This document shows positions 7,319-14,497 of a stretch of DNA of 23,096 nt, one piece after another. Below the pieces are notes generated by a model. That model saw only the letters and a program-made list of their open reading frames with translations. It made no database searches and had not been told where the DNA came from. The stretch covers positions 1 to 23,096 of the forward strand of contig CALERO010000002.1 in NCBI GenBank assembly GCA_937907325.1. Reading direction: 5' to 3'. The DNA is from UBA4716 sp002438865 (GTDB taxonomy: Bacteria; Bacillota; Clostridia; UBA1381). Position 1 is the first letter of the stretch. Each line of letters opens with the position of its first letter. The position numbers and the translations under genes are program-made.

Positions 7319-8305
7319 ATGAAAAAGCTATCAATATTAATTATATCAATTTTGAGTGCTGCACTGCTTTTCGGCTGCGGCAAGGCGCAGGAGGCGGAAA
7401 CGCCTGCCGAAAGCCCTGCTGCGGCAAGCAGTGAGCCTGTTGCGGCGTCGGAGCCGTTAAATCCCACGGGCGGCTCGGTGAAAATAGGCGATTATACGCT
7501 TACGGCGGAATTTATAAAGCTTGATGAGCCGATAACGGTATCGAGCGATTCCGTACCGAATATGGACCTTTTCGGGGATAAATTATACATAGGCGACGGA
7601 AAAAGCACTGTATATGAGTACACGTTTGACGGCAGTAAGCCGACTCTTGTGAAAAAACTCGCCATAGAAAACGGCGACGGTATTTCGGTAGATAAGGACG
7701 GTCATATTTACGCCAACGGCGGAGTTTTTGCGGCAAAGATTTATGACGGGGAAAATCAAATCGGCGAAGCTGCCGCAAAGGGCAATGCGTATATGTCCAA
7801 AAAAGAGGATTTCGGTCTTACGTATTTCTCCGGCAGAGATGAGGTTACAAAAATGTCGGGCGGTACGTCCTCACCGTGGGTTATAACCAATCTTAAAGGA
7901 GAGGGCAGCGGCACGTTTAAGGGGTCGATAAAGGCGATAAATATTGTGGACGATCATGTTCTGGTTGTCGGTGACACCGCCGACGGTCAAAAGCTTGCGG
8001 TGTTCGACACGGCAGGCAACCGCATTGTTATGGGTACGGAAAAATTGTTCGGAAACGGAATTTCGGCACTCACCGAAACCGCAAACGGATATATCACCGC
8101 ATCAACAGGCACAATACACCTTTCCGCAAAGGACGGTACGTATCTTGAAAAAGCTACCGCGACAAAAGCACTTTTCGGAACGGAGAATCCGGTTTGGCTC
8201 AAAAAGCTTATTCCGCTTTCGGACGGCTCCGTGCTTGCTATAGGCGGAACAAAGCGTGCGGATGACACAAGCGAGGCGCTGCTGTATAAAATAAAGGGAT
8301 TTTAA
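7319..8305 (+). CDS. Lipoprotein with propeller-like repeats, function unknown
   Basis: This 328-residue protein has a signal peptide with lipobox LFGC (Cys 20). A low-complexity A/E/P/S linker (about residues 22-50) follows, then a region of repeated beta-rich blades with motifs such as DKDGHIYANGG, VLVVGDTADGQ, GYITASTG and GSVLAIGG. These resemble the turns of beta-propeller proteins. No catalytic motif is visible. AAAGGA lies about 11-12 nt before the ATG, slightly long. It is the last of three plus-strand genes from 5721 and ends 20 nt before a strong terminator. A role as a surface binding or sensing protein is plausible; I cannot assign more. Confidence 0.72.
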   Translation: MKKLSILIISILSAALLFGCGKAQEAETPAESPAAASSEPVAASEPLNPTGGSVKIGDYTLTAEFIKLDEPITVSSDSVPNMDLFGDKLYIGDGKSTVYEYTFDGSKPTLVKKLAIENGDGISVDKDGHIYANGGVFAAKIYDGENQIGEAAAKGNAYMSKKEDFGLTYFSGRDEVTKMSGGTSSPWVITNLKGEGSGTFKGSIKAINIVDDHVLVVGDTADGQKLAVFDTAGNRIVMGTEKLFGNGISALTETANGYITASTGTIHLSAKDGTYLEKATATKALFGTENPVWLKKLIPLSDGSVLAIGGTKRADDTSEALLYKIKGF

Positions 8306-8325
8306 CGGGGGATCCGAATATATAT

Positions 8326-8360
8326 AAAAAGCGGAAAAGCGGGGGGCTTTTCCGCTTTTT
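8326..8360 (+). terminator. Intrinsic terminator after the lipoprotein genes
   Basis: AAAAAGCGGAAAAGC and GCTTTTCCGCTTTTT form a perfect 15-bp stem around a GGGGG loop, ending in a T run that continues into AAGTTTTT. It closes the 5721-8305 operon. Confidence 0.9.
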
Positions 8361-8400
8361 AAGTTTTTACAAAAAAAGCAAACAAATTTTCGAAAAACTC

Positions 8401-8429
8401 TTGACAGCGAACATATGTTGTGGTATATT
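8401..8429 (+). promoter_or_regulatory. SOS-type promoter of the LysM gene
   Basis: TTGACA (8401-8406), 17-nt spacer, extended -10 TGGTATATT (hexamer 8424-8429). A LexA-like operator lies within the spacer, where bound LexA would block RNA polymerase. Confidence 0.85.
8408..8420 (+). promoter_or_regulatory. LexA (SOS) box CGAACATATGTTG
   Basis: It matches the Gram-positive SOS box CGAACRNRYGTTYC at all positions of the left half and at GTT of the right half; the last two consensus bases differ. AACATATGTT is a perfect palindrome. Its position between -35 and -10 and its neighbour, a small secreted LysM protein, both support SOS control. Confidence 0.75.
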
Positions 8430-8467
8430 ATTTATACAAACAAAAATTCGTTATTTGGGGTGATAGT

Positions 8468-8764
8468 ATGAAAAGGTCAAAAAAACGTACAAAGATAGTG
8501 AATAAAACAAGGTTTACCCTGTTTGTTGCCGTAACGGCGCTTACAGCGGTGCTGTTCGGCGTGTTTTGCAGTGCGTCGGCGTCAAAAGAGGCGGAAACAT
8601 ATGTTCTGACCGTTTCATACGGCGACACCTTGTGGGATATTGCAAATGAAAACAATACACGCAGTAAGGACGTGCGCAGGGTGGTTGACGATATAATGCG
8701 CCTTAATCATCTGACCGATACATCAATAAACTGCGGCGACGAACTTATAATACCGATATACTAA
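8468..8764 (+). CDS. Small LysM protein, YneA-like SOS division inhibitor candidate
   Basis: This 98-residue protein has a basic N-terminus (KRSKKRTK), one hydrophobic helix near residues 17-35 that could be an anchor or signal, and a C-terminal LysM domain from about residue 44 to the end (YVLTVSYGDTLWDIANEN through GDELIIPIY). Size and layout match YneA of Bacillus subtilis, a LexA-controlled inhibitor of cell division. The LexA box in its promoter supports this, although in Bacillus yneA sits beside lexA and here lexA is not in the window. The ATG at 8468 is chosen because GGGGTGAT lies just upstream and the earlier GTG at 8420 falls inside the promoter. It is a single-gene unit closed by a strong terminator. 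Confidence 0.8.
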   Translation: MKRSKKRTKIVNKTRFTLFVAVTALTAVLFGVFCSASASKEAETYVLTVSYGDTLWDIANENNTRSKDVRRVVDDIMRLNHLTDTSINCGDELIIPIY

Positions 8765-8810
8765 AAAAATAAAGCATACAAACCGCTTGCGGTTTGTATG
8801 CTTTATTTTT
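8765..8810. terminator. Perfect 22-bp bidirectional terminator
   Basis: The arms at 8765-8786 and 8789-8810 are exact reverse complements around TT, with A-rich and T-rich outer ends, so the hairpin can stop transcription from both sides. It starts directly at the LysM stop codon. Its core ACAAACCGC/GCGGTTTGT is shared with the hairpin at 45-68. Confidence 0.9.
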
Positions 8811-8843
8811 GGGAGTTTGAGGTGCTAACCTCAAGTTTAAATC
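8809..8843 (+). repeat. 35-bp repeat, right copy (outward-facing)
   Basis: Exact inverted copy of positions 1-35, directly after the terminator hairpin. It contains TTGAGGT-GCTA-ACCTCAA and ends in AGTTTAAATC. The sequence beyond (8844-8935) holds no gene; it contains AAGCGGACGCTT, an inverted repeat at 8876-8887, and a copy of CGGACGCT that recurs at 8943-8950 in the purE promoter. Confidence 0.8.
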
Positions 8844-8935
8844 ATTTCTGACGGCAGGCTCTGTTTTTTTGACCTAAGCGGACGCTTTAATGCGCTTTGG
8901 GGTTTGTTTAATATGCCGTTAAAAAAGTACATATA

Positions 8936-8964
8936 TTGACAACGGACGCTATTTTTGATACTAT
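8936..8964 (+). promoter_or_regulatory. Promoter of the purine operon
   Basis: TTGACA (8936-8941), 17-nt spacer, extended -10 TGATACTAT (hexamer 8959-8964). The leader to purE is only about 30 nt, so no riboswitch fits. The spacer holds CGGACGCT (8943-8950), also present at 8879-8886, a candidate regulator site. No Bacillus-type PurBox was seen. Confidence 0.75.
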
Positions 8965-8999
8965 TAAATCAGAGTTTAAATATGAAAGGAATGATGGCA

Positions 9000-9500
9000 G
9001 TGCAAACACCTAAAGCAGCGCTCATAATGGGGTCGGATTCGGATTTTGAAAAGCTTCGCAGCTGTGTGGCAAAGCTGAAAGAATTTAAAATCGATGTAGA
9101 CGTAAACGTTATATCGGCGCACAGAACGCCCGATAAAGCGGCGGAATTTGCAAAAAATGCGGAAAAGAACGGTATCGAGGTTATAATATGTGCGGCGGGA
9201 ATGGCGGCGCATCTCGGCGGAGTTATCGCCGCATATACGGTAGTGCCGGTTATAGGAATACCCATAAAATCAACCCTGGAGGGTATGGACGCCCTTCTCG
9301 CAACGGTGCAGATGCCCCCGGGCATACCTGTGGCAACGGTCGGTATCGACAACGGAACAAACGCTGCAATTTTAGCTGCGCAGATGCTGTCGATAAAATA
9401 TGATTATATTAAGGATATGCTCCGTGAAAGCCGCATAAAAATGGCGGACGGAGTTTCCAAAAAGAACGAAAAAGTCAAAGAAGCGGTAGAGTTTATATAA
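9000..9500 (+). CDS. purE: 5-(carboxyamino)imidazole ribonucleotide mutase / AIR carboxylase PurE
   Basis: This cytoplasmic enzyme of about 166 residues makes carboxyaminoimidazole ribonucleotide in purine synthesis. It has the family's nucleotide site MGSDSDF at the N-terminus, SAHRTPD, the glycine-rich GMAAHLGGVIAAYT and QMPPGIPVATVGID. No purK is in the window, so whether it acts with PurK (class I) or directly with CO2 (class II) is open. Several starts are possible: ATG at 8982, 8991 and 8994 and GTG at 9000. The AAAGGA site (8985-8990) is within or too close to the ATGs and 9 nt from the GTG, so the GTG is preferred. It is the first gene of the operon; its TAA overlaps the ribosome site of purM. 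Confidence 0.92.
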   Translation: MQTPKAALIMGSDSDFEKLRSCVAKLKEFKIDVDVNVISAHRTPDKAAEFAKNAEKNGIEVIICAAGMAAHLGGVIAAYTVVPVIGIPIKSTLEGMDALLATVQMPPGIPVATVGIDNGTNAAILAAQMLSIKYDYIKDMLRESRIKMADGVSKKNEKVKEAVEFI

Positions 9501-9511
9501 GGAGAACAACA

Positions 9512-10549
9512 ATGAGCGAAAATGCGTACAAATCAGCCGGCGTAGATGTCGAGGCAGGATACGAATCGGTAAGACTTATAAAGGACGATGTAAAAAGAAC
9601 GTCAATAAAGGGAGTTTTGGGCGGAATAGGCGGCTTCGGCGGCTTGTTTGAAATATCAAAGGACTACAAAAATCCCGTGCTTGTAAGCGGAACGGACGGA
9701 GTCGGAACAAAGCTTAAGGTAGCGTTTTTGATGGACAAGCACGATACAATCGGTCAGGACTGCGTTGCAATGTGCGTGAACGACGTTGCATGCTCGGGCG
9801 CAAAGCCGATTTTCTTCCTTGATTACCTTGCGGTCGGCAAAAACGTTCCCGAAAAAATTGCGGAGATTGTAAAAGGCGTTGCGGACGGCTGTGTTAAGGC
9901 AGGCTGTGCGCTCGTAGGCGGCGAAACGGCGGAAATGCCGGGATTTTATCCGATAAACGAGTACGATCTGGCAGGCTTCAGCGTGGGAATAGTGGAAAAG
10001 GACAAAATAACGGACGGCAAAAACGCCAAACCCGGCGATGTGCTTGTCGGAATAGGCTCGAGCGGTATACATTCAAACGGATACTCGCTTGTGCGCAAGC
10101 TTTTCAAGCTTAATGAGGACGGCGCAGAGGAAAGACTTAAAGAATACAGCGCCGAACTCGGAACGACTGTCGGCGAGGCGCTCCTCACACCGACAAAAAT
10201 ATATGTAAAACCGCTTTTAAAGCTTATCGATGAAGTCGGCATAAACACGGTTTCGCATATAACGGGCGGCGGATTTATCGAAAATGTGCCGAGAATGTTA
10301 CCCGATGGCGTAAAGGCGGTTATTGAAAAAGGCACATGGGATATTCTCCCGATTTTCAATATGCTCCAAAAGCTCGGAAACGTTTCGGAGCATGATATGT
10401 ACAATACCTTTAATATGGGTATCGGAATGATTGTTGCCGTTGACGCCGACAAGGCGGACGCAGCCGTAAAATGCCTTGAAAACACTGGAGAAAAGGCGTA
10501 TATAATAGGAAAACTGGAACAAGGCGAGAAAACAGTGGAGATTGTGTAA
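9512..10549 (+). CDS. purM: Phosphoribosylformylglycinamidine cyclo-ligase (AIR synthetase)
   Basis: This 345-residue cytoplasmic enzyme closes the imidazole ring of FGAM, using ATP, to give AIR, the substrate for PurE next door. Hallmarks are VSGTDGVGTKLK near residue 57, DCVAMCVND, the nucleotide-site GGETAEMPGFY near 136-146, GIGSSGIHSNGYSL and HITGGGFIENVPRM. Length is normal for the family. AAGGAGAAC lies 6 nt before the ATG and overlaps the stop of purE. Nothing unusual was seen. Confidence 0.96.
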   Translation: MSENAYKSAGVDVEAGYESVRLIKDDVKRTSIKGVLGGIGGFGGLFEISKDYKNPVLVSGTDGVGTKLKVAFLMDKHDTIGQDCVAMCVNDVACSGAKPIFFLDYLAVGKNVPEKIAEIVKGVADGCVKAGCALVGGETAEMPGFYPINEYDLAGFSVGIVEKDKITDGKNAKPGDVLVGIGSSGIHSNGYSLVRKLFKLNEDGAEERLKEYSAELGTTVGEALLTPTKIYVKPLLKLIDEVGINTVSHITGGGFIENVPRMLPDGVKAVIEKGTWDILPIFNMLQKLGNVSEHDMYNTFNMGIGMIVAVDADKADAAVKCLENTGEKAYIIGKLEQGEKTVEIV

Positions 10550-10574
10550 AAAATCTGCGGCACGGGAGGACGTT

Positions 10575-11171
10575 ATGAAAAGAATAGGCGTGCTTGTGTC
10601 GGGCGGCGGCACAAACTTACAGGCGCTCATAGACGCACAAAAAAGCGGCATAATAAAAAGCGGCGAAATAGTAACCGTTGTGAGCAATAAAGAGGGCGTT
10701 TTTGCTCTTGAAAGAGCAAAAAACGCAGGGATAGACGCAAAAGTAATAACAAAAAAGGAATGCGGCGGCAGCCGTGAATTTAATGCGGCGCTGTGCGCAT
10801 ATATGCGTGAAAAGCAGGTGGATATAATTGTTCTTGCAGGCTTTCTGGCAATACTTGAGGGCGAATTTCTCGAGGAATATAAGGACAGAATAATAAACAT
10901 ACACCCGTCGCTTATACCGTCGTTCTGCGGTGACGGATTTTACGGACTTAAGGTACATCGGGCGGCGCTCGATTACGGCGTAAAGGTTACGGGCGCAACG
11001 GTGCATTTCGTAAACGAGGTTACGGACGGCGGACGTATAATTCTGCAAAAGGCGGTATATATAAACGAAAACGATACTCCCGAAACACTGCAAAAGCGTG
11101 TTATGGAGGAGGCTGAGTGGAAGATACTACCCGAGGCAGTGGAATTAGTATGCAGCGGAAAAATAAAATAA
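10575..11171 (+). CDS. purN: Phosphoribosylglycinamide formyltransferase
   Basis: This 198-residue enzyme transfers a formyl group from 10-formyltetrahydrofolate to GAR. The GAR-binding loop VSGGGTNLQAL is at residues 6-16. The folate/catalytic block NIHPSLIPSF carries the conserved Asn and His, and the catalytic Asp lies in VTDGG. The ATG at 10575 has GGGAGGA 4-5 nt upstream, which decides it over the earlier in-frame codon at 10542. It follows purM by 25 nt and ends just before a hairpin that separates it from the next gene. Confidence 0.95.
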   Translation: MKRIGVLVSGGGTNLQALIDAQKSGIIKSGEIVTVVSNKEGVFALERAKNAGIDAKVITKKECGGSREFNAALCAYMREKQVDIIVLAGFLAILEGEFLEEYKDRIINIHPSLIPSFCGDGFYGLKVHRAALDYGVKVTGATVHFVNEVTDGGRIILQKAVYINENDTPETLQKRVMEEAEWKILPEAVELVCSGKIK

Positions 11172-11202
11172 CGTAAAAAATATGCTTGCATATTTTTTAC
11201 GT
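11171..11202. terminator. Perfect 15-bp AT-rich hairpin between purN and purO
   Basis: ACGTAAAAAATATGC and GCATATTTTTTACGT pair fully around TT. The inner core ATATGC-TT-GCATAT is followed by TTTTTT within the right arm, so it could act as a weak, leaky or bidirectional terminator inside the operon. The apex GCTTGC is the same as in the hairpins at 45-68 and 8765-8810. Confidence 0.55.
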
Positions 11203-11225
11203 GACGGTTGTATAAGGAGATTAAT

Positions 11226-11939
11226 ATGGAAAGACAAAACGTGTATGATATTTTAAAGGCAAACGCTTATCCCGGACGTGGGATAATAATCGGCAAGTCT
11301 GCGGACGGCAAATCGGCTGTGAGCGCATATTTTATAATGGGCAGAAGCGAAAACAGCCGCAACCGTGTATTTGCCGAGGACGGCGACGGCATACGCACAC
11401 AGGCGTTTGACCCGTCAAAGCTTACCGATCCGCATCTTATAATATATGCTCCGGTAAGGGTGCTCGGAAACAAAACCATAGTCACAAACGGTGATCAGAC
11501 CGACACGATATATGAGCTTATGAACCAGCAAATGACCTTTGAGCAGTCACTGCGCACAAGGGAATTTGAGGACGACGCACCGAACTACACGCCGAGAATA
11601 TCGGGAATAATAAAAACCTCCGACGGCGGATTTAATTATGCAATGTCGATTTTAAAAAGCGATAACGGCGACCCGTCCTCGTGCCTCAGGTACACATTTT
11701 CATACAAAAATCCCAAAAGCGGAGAGGGACGTTTTATCCACACGTATATGGGCGACGGAAATCCTCTGCCGTCATTTGAGGGAGAGCCGGTAACCGTAGG
11801 TATAGACGGCTCGATCGACGATTTCACGGACGGCTTGTGGAGAGCGCTTAACGAGGACAATAAAGTGTCGCTGTTTGTCAGATACATTGACCTTGAAACG
11901 GGAGAAACGGACACAAGAATAATCAATAAAAACAACTAA
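11226..11939 (+). CDS. purO: Stand-alone IMP cyclohydrolase, PurO family
   Basis: This 237-residue protein belongs to the PurO-type IMP cyclohydrolases, first known in archaea, which close FAICAR to IMP. Family features include YPGRGIIIGKSADGKSA near the N-terminus, AYFIMGRSENSRNRVF, and a C-terminal region with GDGNPLPSFEGEPV. It lies directly before a formyltransferase that lacks the usual cyclohydrolase half of bifunctional PurH, so the pair replaces that enzyme. The ATG at 11226 has AAGGAGA 5 nt upstream; an upstream in-frame GTG-type start at 11208 would precede that site and is rejected. Confidence in the family is high; activity is inferred from family and context. Confidence 0.88.
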   Translation: MERQNVYDILKANAYPGRGIIIGKSADGKSAVSAYFIMGRSENSRNRVFAEDGDGIRTQAFDPSKLTDPHLIIYAPVRVLGNKTIVTNGDQTDTIYELMNQQMTFEQSLRTREFEDDAPNYTPRISGIIKTSDGGFNYAMSILKSDNGDPSSCLRYTFSYKNPKSGEGRFIHTYMGDGNPLPSFEGEPVTVGIDGSIDDFTDGLWRALNEDNKVSLFVRYIDLETGETDTRIINKNN

Positions 11940-11946
11940 TGTGAAA

Positions 11947-12014
11947 AATGCGCTGTGCGTTTTACCCCTTAACAGGATAAATCCGCCTGCGCATTCCATA
12001 CCGCCGTACGGCGG
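11947..12014 (+). promoter_or_regulatory. Structured spacer before the AICAR formyltransferase gene
   Basis: AATGCGC (11947-11953) can pair with GCGCATT (11989-11995), with further GCG/CGC pairing inside. A perfect palindrome CCGCCGTACGGCGG follows at 12001-12014, only 5 nt before the ribosome site AGGAGGA. A stable hairpin this close to the ribosome site could tune translation. It contains CCGCCTG, reminiscent of part of the ZTP riboswitch, but the rest of that motif is absent. Confidence 0.4.
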
Positions 12015-12031
12015 AGGATAGGAGGATCAGA

Positions 12032-13207
12032 ATGAATGAAATGCAGTTAAAATACGGTTGCAATCCAAATCAGAAGCCGTCGAGAGTTTTTATGGAAAAC
12101 GGCGGCGAACTGCCGATAGAGGTAGTCTGCGGCAGACCGGGATATATAAATCTTCTTGACGCATTAAACGGCTATCAGCTTGTGAAAGAGCTGAAAAAAG
12201 CAACGGGATTGCCGGCGGCAACGTCCTTTAAGCACGTATCTCCGGCAGGTGCGGCTGTGGGTCTGCCGCTTTCCGATACGCTCAAAAAGATTTACTTCAC
12301 GGACGATACGGAGCTTTCTCCGCTCGCCTGTGCGTATGCACGTGCGAGAGGTGCGGACAGAATGTCCTCATTCGGCGATTTTATCGCCCTGTCGGACGAG
12401 TGCGACAAGGCAACGGCGCTCCTTATAAAAAAAGAGGTTTCGGACGGCATAATCGCCCCGTCTTATTCGGAGGAGGCGCTCGAAATCTTAAAACAGAAGA
12501 AAAAGGGAAATTACTGCGTTTTGAAAATAGATGAAAACTATACTCCCGCTCCCATAGAAAGAAAGCAGGTTTACGGCGTGACTTTCGAGCAGGGACGCAA
12601 CGAGCTTGATATAAACGAAAAGCTTTTGGAAAACGTTGTTACCGACAATAAATCTGTTTCCGAGGACGCAAAAAGAGATTTGCTGATTTCTCTGATAGTG
12701 CTTAAATACACGCAGTCTAACAGCGTGTGCTATGTCAAGGACGGACAGGCAATCGGCATAGGTGCGGGACAGCAGTCGAGAATACACTGCACACGCCTTG
12801 CCGGAAACAAAGCGGATATATGGTGGTTAAGACAATGCCCGAAAGTGCTGGGACTTGAGTTTGTTGACGGTATCCGCCGTGCAGACCGTGACAATGCAAT
12901 AGATGTTTACATAAGCGATGAACACGACGATGTTCTTGCGGACGGCGCATGGCAGAAAATATTCAAGGTAAAGCCCGATGTCCTCACGGCAGAGGAAAAG
13001 AAAGAATGGATAAGCAAAAATACGGACGTTTCTCTCGGTTCGGACGCATTTTTCCCGTTCGGCGACAATGTGGAGCGTGCGCATAAGAGCGGTGTGAAAT
13101 ACATAGCACAGCCGGGCGGTTCGGTAAGAGATGACAACGTTATAGAAACGTGCAATAAATACGGTATGGCAATGGCGTTTACGGGAATACGCCTGTTCCA
13201 TCATTGA
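12032..13207 (+). CDS. purH: Stand-alone AICAR formyltransferase
   Basis: This 391-residue protein matches only the formyltransferase part of PurH. Bifunctional PurH is about 510-530 residues, with an N-terminal cyclohydrolase domain that is missing here; the protein starts directly with LKYGCNPNQKPS. The catalytic Lys-His pair is in FKHVSPAGAA, and the C-terminal half has SNSVCYVKDGQAIGIGAGQQ, DAFFPF and the family's usual ending TGIRLFHH. It transfers formyl from 10-formyltetrahydrofolate to AICAR, and the PurO-type enzyme just upstream completes the ring. AGGAGGA lies 5 nt before the ATG. The gene ends 15 nt before purD. Confidence 0.93.
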   Translation: MNEMQLKYGCNPNQKPSRVFMENGGELPIEVVCGRPGYINLLDALNGYQLVKELKKATGLPAATSFKHVSPAGAAVGLPLSDTLKKIYFTDDTELSPLACAYARARGADRMSSFGDFIALSDECDKATALLIKKEVSDGIIAPSYSEEALEILKQKKKGNYCVLKIDENYTPAPIERKQVYGVTFEQGRNELDINEKLLENVVTDNKSVSEDAKRDLLISLIVLKYTQSNSVCYVKDGQAIGIGAGQQSRIHCTRLAGNKADIWWLRQCPKVLGLEFVDGIRRADRDNAIDVYISDEHDDVLADGAWQKIFKVKPDVLTAEEKKEWISKNTDVSLGSDAFFPFGDNVERAHKSGVKYIAQPGGSVRDDNVIETCNKYGMAMAFTGIRLFHH

Positions 13208-13222
13208 TTGGGGGATAAGCAA

Positions 13223-14482
13223 ATGAAAATATTGGTAGTCGGAGGCGGCGGCAGAGAGCATACGATAGTATGGAAAATTTCGCAGTCGCCAAAGGTGGAA
13301 AAAATCTACTGCGCACCGGGAAACGGCGGTATAGCCGCACTTGCCGAGTGCGTTGATATATCGGCAACGGACATTGACGGCATTGTAAAATTCGCAAAGG
13401 AAAAGGAAATAGATTTGGCGGTTGTCGCTCCCGACGATCCGCTCGTTTTGGGAATGGTTGACGCACTCGAAAAAGAGGGCATACGTGCTTTCGGCCCGAG
13501 AAAAAATGCGGCAATAATAGAGGGCAGTAAGGTTTTCTCAAAAGAACTGATGAAAAAATACGGTATTCCGACAGCCGGCTATGAAGTGTTTACCGACAGC
13601 AAATCGGCAATCGAATACGTTAAAAAAGGCACGTTCCCGACCGTTATAAAAGCGGAGGGGCTGGCTCTGGGCAAAGGCGTTATAATAGCGCAGAACGAGC
13701 AGGAGGCAGTTGACGGTATAAAGGAAATAATGGACGATAAAAAGTTCGGCGAAAGCGGAAACAGAGTCGTAATAGAAGAATTTCTCACAGGCCCCGAGGT
13801 GTCCGTGCTGGCGTTTACGGACGGCAAAACGGTAAAGCCTATGGTTTCCGCACAGGACCATAAGCGTGCATATGACCATGACAAAGGTCCGAACACCGGC
13901 GGAATGGGAACATTCTCGCCGAGCAGATTGTATGATGCGGCAAAGGCGGAGGAATGTATGAAAAATATATTCCTGCCCACAATCAAGGCAATGTCGGCAG
14001 AGGGCAGACCTTTTAAGGGAGTGCTGTACTTCGGACTTATGATGACCGAAAAAGGCGTAAAGGTAATTGAATACAACTGCCGTTTCGGCGACCCCGAAAC
14101 ACAGGTGGTACTTCCGAGATTAAAAACCGATCTTGCAGATATTATGGAAGCGGTCATAGACGAAAAGCTTGACGGCATAAACATCGAATGGGAGGATAAC
14201 GCCGCAGTGTGCGTTGTTATGGCGTCGGGCGGATACCCCGTAAGCTATAAAAAAGGCTATGAAATAAGCGGTATTGCGGCGGCGGAGGCTGTTGACGGCA
14301 TTACCGTGTTCCATGCCGGCACAAAGCTTGACGGCGAAAAGGTGCTTACAAACGGCGGACGTGTTCTGGGTGTTACCGCAACGGCAAAAACGCTTGACGA
14401 AGCAATAGCGAAAGCATATAACGGCGCGGAAAAGATTTCGTTTACAGACGAATTTCACAGAACGGATATAGGCGTGAAGTGA
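13223..14482 (+). CDS. purD: Phosphoribosylamine-glycine ligase (GAR synthetase)
   Basis: This 419-residue ATP-grasp enzyme joins phosphoribosylamine and glycine to make GAR, the substrate of PurN. Visible signatures are the N-terminal VVGGGGREHTI, the ATP-grasp lid region KAEGLALGKGVI, the family motif HKRAYDHDKGPNTGGMGTFS and the metal site YNCRFGDPETQ. Length is normal. The ATG at 13223 is chosen because GGGGGAT lies 8 nt upstream; the TTG at 13208 would precede that site. It overlaps nothing and continues the operon, with the next gene starting 16 nt after its stop. Confidence 0.96.
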   Translation: MKILVVGGGGREHTIVWKISQSPKVEKIYCAPGNGGIAALAECVDISATDIDGIVKFAKEKEIDLAVVAPDDPLVLGMVDALEKEGIRAFGPRKNAAIIEGSKVFSKELMKKYGIPTAGYEVFTDSKSAIEYVKKGTFPTVIKAEGLALGKGVIIAQNEQEAVDGIKEIMDDKKFGESGNRVVIEEFLTGPEVSVLAFTDGKTVKPMVSAQDHKRAYDHDKGPNTGGMGTFSPSRLYDAAKAEECMKNIFLPTIKAMSAEGRPFKGVLYFGLMMTEKGVKVIEYNCRFGDPETQVVLPRLKTDLADIMEAVIDEKLDGINIEWEDNAAVCVVMASGGYPVSYKKGYEISGIAAAEAVDGITVFHAGTKLDGEKVLTNGGRVLGVTATAKTLDEAIAKAYNGAEKISFTDEFHRTDIGVK

Positions 14483-14497
14483 GGGAAAGGATATAAT

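Noticed and set aside
8843..8935. Riboswitch or small RNA gene before the purine promoter
   Set aside because: Only a short inverted repeat is visible; no guanine, PRPP or ZTP riboswitch core, and the region lies upstream of the promoter.
11940..12031. ZTP (pfl) riboswitch before the AICAR formyltransferase gene
   Set aside because: The context is ideal and CCGCCTG is present, but the conserved continuation is GCGC rather than GGGC and the upstream ACUGGC/GGGG half is not there.
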